This document shows positions 58,064-64,000 of a stretch of 64,000 bases of DNA, piece after piece. Source of the DNA: Hydractinia symbiolongicarpus (lineage: Eukaryota; Cnidaria; Hydrozoa; Anthoathecata; Hydractiniidae). The stretch spans positions 14,196,001 to 14,260,000 of the forward strand of contig NC_079879.1 in assembly GCF_029227915.1 (NCBI RefSeq), in the 5' to 3' direction. The position numbers and the translations under genes are program-made. Under the pieces are notes generated by a model. It saw only the letters and a program-made list of their open reading frames with translations, was not told where the DNA came from and ran no database searches. Numbering within the stretch: the first letter of the stretch is position 1; the number at the start of each line of letters is the position of its first letter.

Positions 58064-59503
58064 AAAGCTACTACGATATGGTGGTCATAGTAACAAAAAC
58101 GCATAGCTAATATAGAAACAACAAAAGATAAACATAAACAACTCACTTCGACGTAATTGTACAACTGTCCTTCTCTGATTTCACATAGGCATGGAAGGCA
58201 TACCCTCCATAGCAATTTCTTCGGGTAAAAACCATAAGTAAGTTGTTTTGCAACACTTAATTAATTTAGCGTGTATTTGAGGTAGCTCATCAAAATATAC
58301 GTTTTTGAAAACTAACTTTACACGCTCTCTCATGCTCTTGCAAACCATGTTGAGAACGAAAAGAATCTTCCGTATGCCCTACTGATGTTTATACCAAAGC
58401 GCCTTACAAGCCTTATTAATACATAGAAACTATTTAGACAGGTTTGTTCAAGACTGTCTGACTAAAAATAGGTCAGGCTCACATAGGTTGATTCTAGTCC
58501 ACGGTGAAAGCTTCACGGGATAACCTAGAGGAAAGACTGGCTGACTTCAAAATTTCTGACTAAAAATAGGTCAGGTCCACATAGGTTGATGCTTAGTCAA
58601 AGGTAAAAGCCTCACGGGCCAAGACTGGCTAACACGGATCAGGCCAACATAGGTTGATCCAATTCGCGTTATGGGATAGTAACGAAAAGTAGCAAAAACA
58701 AGGCGGAATATTTCGATCTTCAGATTCCGGTAAATTTGACAGAATTCCATTTCGATCCTCGGCATTTTTTACTAGATCGCGTGACAGGGTTGACCTAGTC
58801 TAAATCCGCGCCTGACAAGAAAACCGTGCGACTGTAAAGGTTTAAAAAAAGGTTTAAAAAAGCAAAAGCTGTATGTTAACTTAAAATTTAAAGATGTTGA
58901 CACTTAACGTGTGTTTTATTTTTAAGGACATTTCCGTGTCATAGGTCACTTGAACTAAACCATGAGCTAAATGTCATCTTAAGGAGGACGAGGCAATTTT
59001 TATATATTTATTTTTATATAAGCATTTAAAGAGGATACACTTTTTTCTTATAAACAGTGCCAAATTTAAATAATTGCCCCCAAAATTGCCAAAATTTAAA
59101 ACAATTTTTAAACAATTTGTTTGGGGCGAATAAGTGATAAACATATGAAATAAATACATTAAATATAAACAATTTGCCTACTATACTTACCCAGGTAAAT
59201 AATGAGTAAACAAATTTGGGGGCGTTTTTTCCTAAGTGTGTAAACAATGTTAGGGGAGAAGTGCAAAAAATTGTTAATAAAAAAAGTGTAAACTGACAAC
59301 TATAACTGAAACTGAAAATATTTTGCTTGTTGAAAAAAAAAACGAGCATGTCTGCTATGGTATCGCAACAGTGCAAATAAAAATATTCCTTTACAAAAAC
59401 GATTGCTTCAATAAACTGCAGTCAAGGCTTACCAACAACATTAACAAAAGAATCCAATTCCACAGTTCATATTTTTTGAAATGATGTAAAGAAGAGAGAA
59501 GTT
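58064..59503. other. Spacer with a three-unit tandem repeat
   Basis: 58456-58660 contains imperfect copies of CTGACTAAAAATAGGTCAGG..CACATAGGTTGAT..GCCTCACGGG, period about 105-110 bp. The rest (AT-rich, to 59503) shows no gene. TEX261's 3' UTR would lie below 59504. Confidence 0.5.
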
Positions 59504-61443
59504 TTAAAACATTTTATTTCGACCAAACAACTCTTCTTTTAAATTGTCTTTTTTCTCCGAAAGGTAGTCGAATAAACCAAGAACACCGGCTCTCTTTGGA
59601 CGTCTGAACACATTATCAACAGGAGTGCCTTTAACATAAAAGAGAAACTTAATAAATATGGAGGCTAAATTTATAAAAATACTACTGTCATAAAATTATT
59701 TCAACCTCACCACTATTTTATAATATTTTGCTTCGTATTAGAAATAAAAAAGTACTTTTAGTTTACCAAAGTAATTTAGAGCTTTTAAATTTGTCGTAAT
59801 CTTAACATTTTCCCTTTTGAAAAACGATTTGCGGAATTTATTTTCGAGAATTGCTACTTTTACTTAAATTTCGCCAAAAATATTTTCGCGAATTGCCAAA
59901 TTCTTGAAAAATTAATCCGCGAAAATATATTTCGCGAAAATTTCTGGTCGCAAAAATTGATTCCCTTGAGTTAGCAACGCACAAAGAACCTTTTTGAATA
60001 TGATGTGAGACAGGAAAAGCATTGACATGGCAGTTGTCTACTCCATTCGAACCAGCGTTTCCATAACTCTCCCACTTAAATAGAGCTTTATGTACACCCC
60101 AACCTTTAGAAAGCATTTACCTATTGTATTTGGATTGTTGGTTTGCATGGTTGGTAATGTGTATTCGTTAATGGAGAGTGATACAAAAAATGAGAATGGA
60201 ACGAGCCAGAGATTGAGAGTAAAATAAGCCAGAATCTAAAATACAAAAAAACAAGTCAAAAAGGCACATGCACGCACAAACAAGTTGCAACAAAGGAATA
60301 TTTACCTCTGAAAATGAATAGTATACATTGGCAAAATACTGGAATGCTAAGTAATGGTTGACAAACACCAGAACTAAAATAAAAAAAGAATGCAACATTT
60401 TAAGACCTACAAAATTTGTAAAATATCTAGTTATAGATTCCAAATAAAATATAAAAAGTAACACACTGCAGTTCTTCTCGAGATAATGACACTGAAATAT
60501 ACTTTTTAAAATCAAGTTCTAGTGAAATCGGTAAAAATAAGGAGAAACTAACCATATTATATTTTCTTGTGACATTAAACCCTATATAAACAAATATTTC
60601 TTTCTTCCTTTTTTTATATTTTTATACATTTTGTAATTCTCTTAAACATTGCTTTAATTACCTATGATTAATAAAAAATAAGTCACCGCAATGTATGAAA
60701 TTTTTTTTCGCAAAGGTCTTTGCAAAAATCATGCATATAAAAAAAGAAGTTCAAATATGATTTTTTTCAGTTGGTTACAACAATTACATACCTGCTCCAG
60801 CTATAAAAGTTGGAGAAGAAAGTGAGATGAATGGAAATTCATTTAGTAGAAAGTAATGGTCAACATTGCTTAATAACAATGCAGCGACGAGGTAAAACGG
60901 CATGCCTTCTATGAAGAACAAACCAAGCATGATTATTGACGTGGCCTAAATCGAAAATTTTTAATTTAAAATGTGTGCTACGTGTTATAATCAACTTTTC
61001 CACAGCGTGTGGAAGAACCACCACGGGTTAAAAGAAGCTATGCAAAGTTTGTATTTAGGGTTATGGCTAATTTGCTAAAAAATAATTACATACATACATA
61101 AATCATATATTTTATAATTTTTGCTGTCATAACAGTATATTCCTCAACAGCTTCAGCAATATAGTACAACCCAGCCGCTAAAAAAGTACATAAACATTTT
61201 GTTAATAAAAATATTCAAATGCAATATAACAGAAATAAAATATAATATCAGTGTTTCCGAAATGATGTTGTTAATCAAAATTAAAACTGAAGTTCCAGGA
61301 CTTAACAATTCCTTAGTGCTATCACGATCCTTATAATTTAAAAAGAGCTTTTAAGATATAACACATAGTCGCTTACCCAAAGATAAAGTGCAAAATATAA
61401 TATGAAGAATAGATGACACCCAGCTCAACAGATATAAAAACAT
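59504..61443 (-). CDS. TEX261: TEX261 (SVP26-like) ER/Golgi cargo-adaptor membrane protein
   Basis: Complete six-exon gene, 202 codons, no stops: 61443-61377, 61177-61098, 60945-60792, 60373-60306, 60235-60121 and 59628-59504. All introns have GT-AG ends and all phases agree. It starts MFLYLLSWVSSILHIIF and includes AAGLYYIAEAVEEYTV, VNHYLAFQYFANVYYSFSE, ILAYFTLNLWLVPFSFFVSL and GVLGLFDYLSEKK, characteristic of TEX261 and yeast Svp26. The family has four to five membrane spans, sits in ER and early Golgi, and helps load membrane enzymes into COPII vesicles. Length is close to the usual 196-230. It is an ordinary conserved host gene and anchors the window as animal DNA. The compact introns hold no identified transposon. 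Confidence 0.93.
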
Positions 61444-62733
61444 TTTCTTTTCTTTGAGCTATACAAAAAGCATATTAATTAACAGCAATCAGTGCACATC
61501 TCCTGTAAACATAGCCATGCAGGGTATGTTAATGCACTGTGGTTAGTACTATATAATACTCAACCAAAGTTACTACTCTTTTTAGGGTAAAACTTAGTCA
61601 GACACCTAGGTAGGATCTCTAGACTTAAGTTACTTTACTATCTTACATATTTTTTAAAGAAGAAATTTTATTATTATTTGGTCTGCTTATATGCACTGGG
61701 GTCAAGTTCATCTTTTGTGTGGGAATACTTGAAATACCCTTTAAGTAAAATCAACAACAACAATCATTAGCAGAAGGAAGCCAAAAAATGTTCAAAATAA
61801 TTATTGCTGTTGCGTGTGATAATATTCATATCTTTAGACGAAGTAAAAGTGTAGTGTAAGTTACTCAATCCCGTTTATCTATACACCAGTGTGTGGACAA
61901 ATTGAGAGAATATCATCAGTTAAGGATCTAGTCAAGTGAAACCAGGATTCAGTCAAAACAGCAGTTATACTCAGTTATCAAAGGTAATCTTACATTCTTT
62001 ATTTATCCTAACAACGTGTTTTATGATGGCACTTGAAATAAGATTTATAGAATAACTGTATCATTTCAAAAGAAAAAATGAGAGATGAATTTAGGTTTGT
62101 AATGATTTCTGCTGTTACAAATTGTTCTGTTAAAGTCAACACAGTTTGGTGTTGCTAATGTTATCAAATTAAAAAGAAAGGGGAACTCGTTTGATTTCTT
62201 AATCCTGTTTGTCCAGCATTTCTTGACAGATCTATTATCTTATTATTTCTCAACAAAGTATTTTTACCATGTTAAATCTTTAAAATAATTTTAAAAGAAT
62301 TAAGCTCTCTTTCACTTTGTTTTTCGCACTTAGCTTTAACATCTTCATCGCTTATCAGAAAATGTTTTGAAATGTGTTCTCAAACGCAAGGTATTATCGT
62401 CGCTATGAAATATATTGTCACTCTTAAAAAAGAACTTTAAGGGAGAGGGTTGATTTATTGTGGCAACATTTAATTTTGTTCACAGCTTTATGTGCAGGCT
62501 TTTTTAACTTTTAAGTTGAAAAAGAAAACAAGGTTGAAAATGAAAGTGTTTATTCCTCTAAATTATAGAGGCTAACCACATAAAATGAATCGCCACTGCC
62601 AAGCATAATAGTTTAAAAATTAAATAAGGGCCCAGGATTCTTTGTCTGTTTTCTTATATAAAATCTGTCGAAAATATGTACAAATTTCTAGACAACTTTT
62701 TAAGTTCTCTCATATGAAACTTATTTTTTTCAT
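61444..62733. other. Non-coding, upstream of TEX261
   Basis: Would contain the TEX261 promoter and 5' UTR. AT-rich; no other gene or repeat identified. Confidence 0.4.
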
Positions 62734-62748
62734 GGGAGGTAAGCTTTA
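62734..62748 (-). repeat. Solo terminus of the AGCTTACCTCCCAYT TTAA family
   Basis: ATGGGAGGTAAGCT followed by TTAA (about 62749-62752), matching the ends of the element at 34442-36268. No partner end was found nearby on the left. Confidence 0.55.
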
Positions 62749-62835
62749 AACCTTCTGGAAAAAAGAAAAAAAATTAGAAAATCAATTACGAAAAGAAGTA
62801 ATTCGGAGGGAACACTTAGGCACTCTCAGTCAGGG

Positions 62836-62940
62836 TAAACACCTAGTTAGGCTATAGTGGCCTATAATTAGGCCATTCACCTAGTTAGGTGACATGTTGT
62901 AAACTAACTAGGTGATTTGTAACCTAATTAGGTTACTTAA
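62836..62940. repeat. Cluster of CCTARTTAGG palindromic motifs
   Basis: Six to seven copies of (C)CTAGTTAGG/CCTAATTAGG in both orientations within 105 bp, including CACCTAGTTAGGTGA and GTAACCTAATTAGGTTAC. Confidence 0.7.
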
Positions 62941-63327
62941 AACATTGAAGTTTCAAATACTCTTAAGAAAAAATCACAATGACGCTTAGGTTACAATAGT
63001 CTATGAGACCACTGGCAATGAAGTTATTGCAAAACAAGAAAAAAAGCCTTAATAAGTTTATGTATAGCTTAGCGAACTACTATCCAACTAAAATGTGTGC
63101 CACTACACTAGCACTACACTCCACTGACAACTCACAGCCAGAATTTTGGTGTTTTTTCAGGCTTTTTTTTAAGGTTTTCGTCGGTAACCACTCGGAAAAG
63201 CCTGGGCCTGTCCGAAATGCAATGTTCTCAAATTTTGTCAAGAAGAAGGAAGGTGCTATTTTGTCGTTTACTCTCAGTTTGTTATTTGTAGGATTTTATT
63301 ATAGCTATTTAGGAGGTTATAAGGACT

Positions 63328-63452
63328 TGATGCAGAGGAAGTTGAGTTTAGATCTAACACAGTCTAGATCAGATTGGAAGGGGGTCATTAATATACCCCC
63401 TCCAACCCATGTTAGCATGGAAAACGTTAAGCAGAGAATGATGATGATATGG
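63328..63452 (+). repeat. LINE/SINE 3' tail, second copy
   Basis: Matches 51411-51541. It lies in front of the Penelope-like frame. Confidence 0.65.
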
Positions 63453-63469
63453 AATAATTGATTTTGTTG

Positions 63470-64000
63470 AACTGTTTTGTTGAACAGACACCTTAAAAAG
63501 TTCAAAAAAATCAATGACAGATTCAATGATGATACACAAACGGGTATAGAAAAGAGCAAATGGATTGTCAATCTCTCCAACAGACAACTCACGACAGAAA
63601 AAACAAACCTTCTATCAAAAGGAATGAATTTCTGTATGACACCAGCTTCAATTCCAAAGAAAGAAATAGTTGTGAAAGTGGAAGGGGCAATTAAAGATCT
63701 ACCAAAAGAAGAGGCAGACACAGTAAGAGCTAAAGTAAGCCTTGTGCTACAGAAAAGCAAAACACCAAAGGACGATTTGCAAAAATCTGAAAGACTGTCA
63801 TTGAAGAATCTAAAGAAGGACAAAGATATCATAATCCTACCGGCAGACAAGGGGAGAACAACGGTTATCATGAATACACCTGACTACATCAACAAGTGCA
63901 ACGAAGACATCAACAACGGGCCTTATAAACTTCTCAAGAAAGATCCCACAGAAGTCATCAAACGAAAAGCGAGGAACATCTTAATGGAGTTGAAGAGAAA
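63470..64000 (+). CDS. Penelope-like element ORF, N-terminal part (cut by window end)
   Basis: A frame without stops from about 63470 to the window end. It reads NLSNRQLTTEKTNLLSKGMN, then LKNLKKDKDIIILPADKGRT and TVIMNTPDYINKCNEDI. The Leu-Pro-Ala-Asp-Lys-Gly-Arg motif followed by TVIMN..DY is the start of the reverse transcriptase domain of Penelope-like elements. The catalytic RT motifs and the GIY-YIG endonuclease would lie beyond 64000. No ATG is chosen; the frame probably starts further upstream or is 5'-truncated next to the LINE tail. Confidence 0.75.

Noticed and set aside
57722-58090. 122-codon plus-strand ORF at the right end of the hAT element
   Set aside because: Runs through the terminal repeat; composition follows repeated GCTTATT/AAGCAAAG words rather than a domain.
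63187-63215. GNHSEKPGP as a 2A peptide
   Set aside because: Lacks the D-x-E-x-N-P-G-P core (Asp, Glu and Asn positions are wrong).

Overview
This is a eukaryotic, AT-rich stretch that is almost entirely transposon-derived. Intron-containing genes with GT-AG boundaries, BEL/Pao, Penelope-like, hAT, Helitron and Polinton relics, and long microsatellites point to an invertebrate animal. A cnidarian is my best guess from the type of Polinton and reverse-transcriptase proteins, which is inference only. Two host genes are recognisable: a complete six-exon TEX261 (minus strand, 59504-61443) and a broken HECT-domain E3 ligase gene (minus strand, exons between 29267 and 4361). A third spliced gene (47971-50017, minus) encodes a tyrosine-recombinase-like protein of transposon origin.

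Layout. 1-476 is a minus-strand DNA polymerase B relic of one Polinton, abutted by a retrotransposon with a reverse transcriptase and a C-terminal restriction-like endonuclease region (about 477-3545). 4361-29267 is the HECT gene. One of its introns (5021-28081, 23 kb) is almost wholly made of eight head-to-tail Helitron-like copies (5133-28038). The third copy carries a nested 14-kb Polinton (8143-22168, 189-bp terminal inverted repeats). A 408-bp MITE also splits the HECT coding exon at 28673-29080. 29846-33794 holds two relics of a protease/PIF1-helicase/endonuclease element of Helentron type, one starting with a canonical 2A ribosome-skipping motif. A BEL/Pao retrotransposon (31187-31917 and 41523-44150) is split by a 9.6-kb class II element with TTAA target duplications (31918-41522). 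That insert contains a second TTAA element, small Helitrons, a 240-bp palindrome, a (CTGT)n tract and a 123-bp tandem array. 44.6-64 kb holds (ATCT)n tracts, the recombinase-like gene, a hAT element (56082-58063), TEX261 and the start of a Penelope-like element.

The Polinton is the most gene-rich unit: protein-primed DNA polymerase B, a double-jelly-roll-type capsid candidate, a minor-capsid candidate, a DUF4116-type repeat protein, SAP/HeH-like proteins and several small membrane or coiled-coil proteins. I could not find an integrase core, a packaging ATPase or a Ulp1-like protease in it. Nearly all its genes carry stops or frameshifts, so this copy is dead. The nesting order can be read directly: HECT intron, then Helitron array, then Polinton; and BEL/Pao, then TTAA element, then smaller elements.
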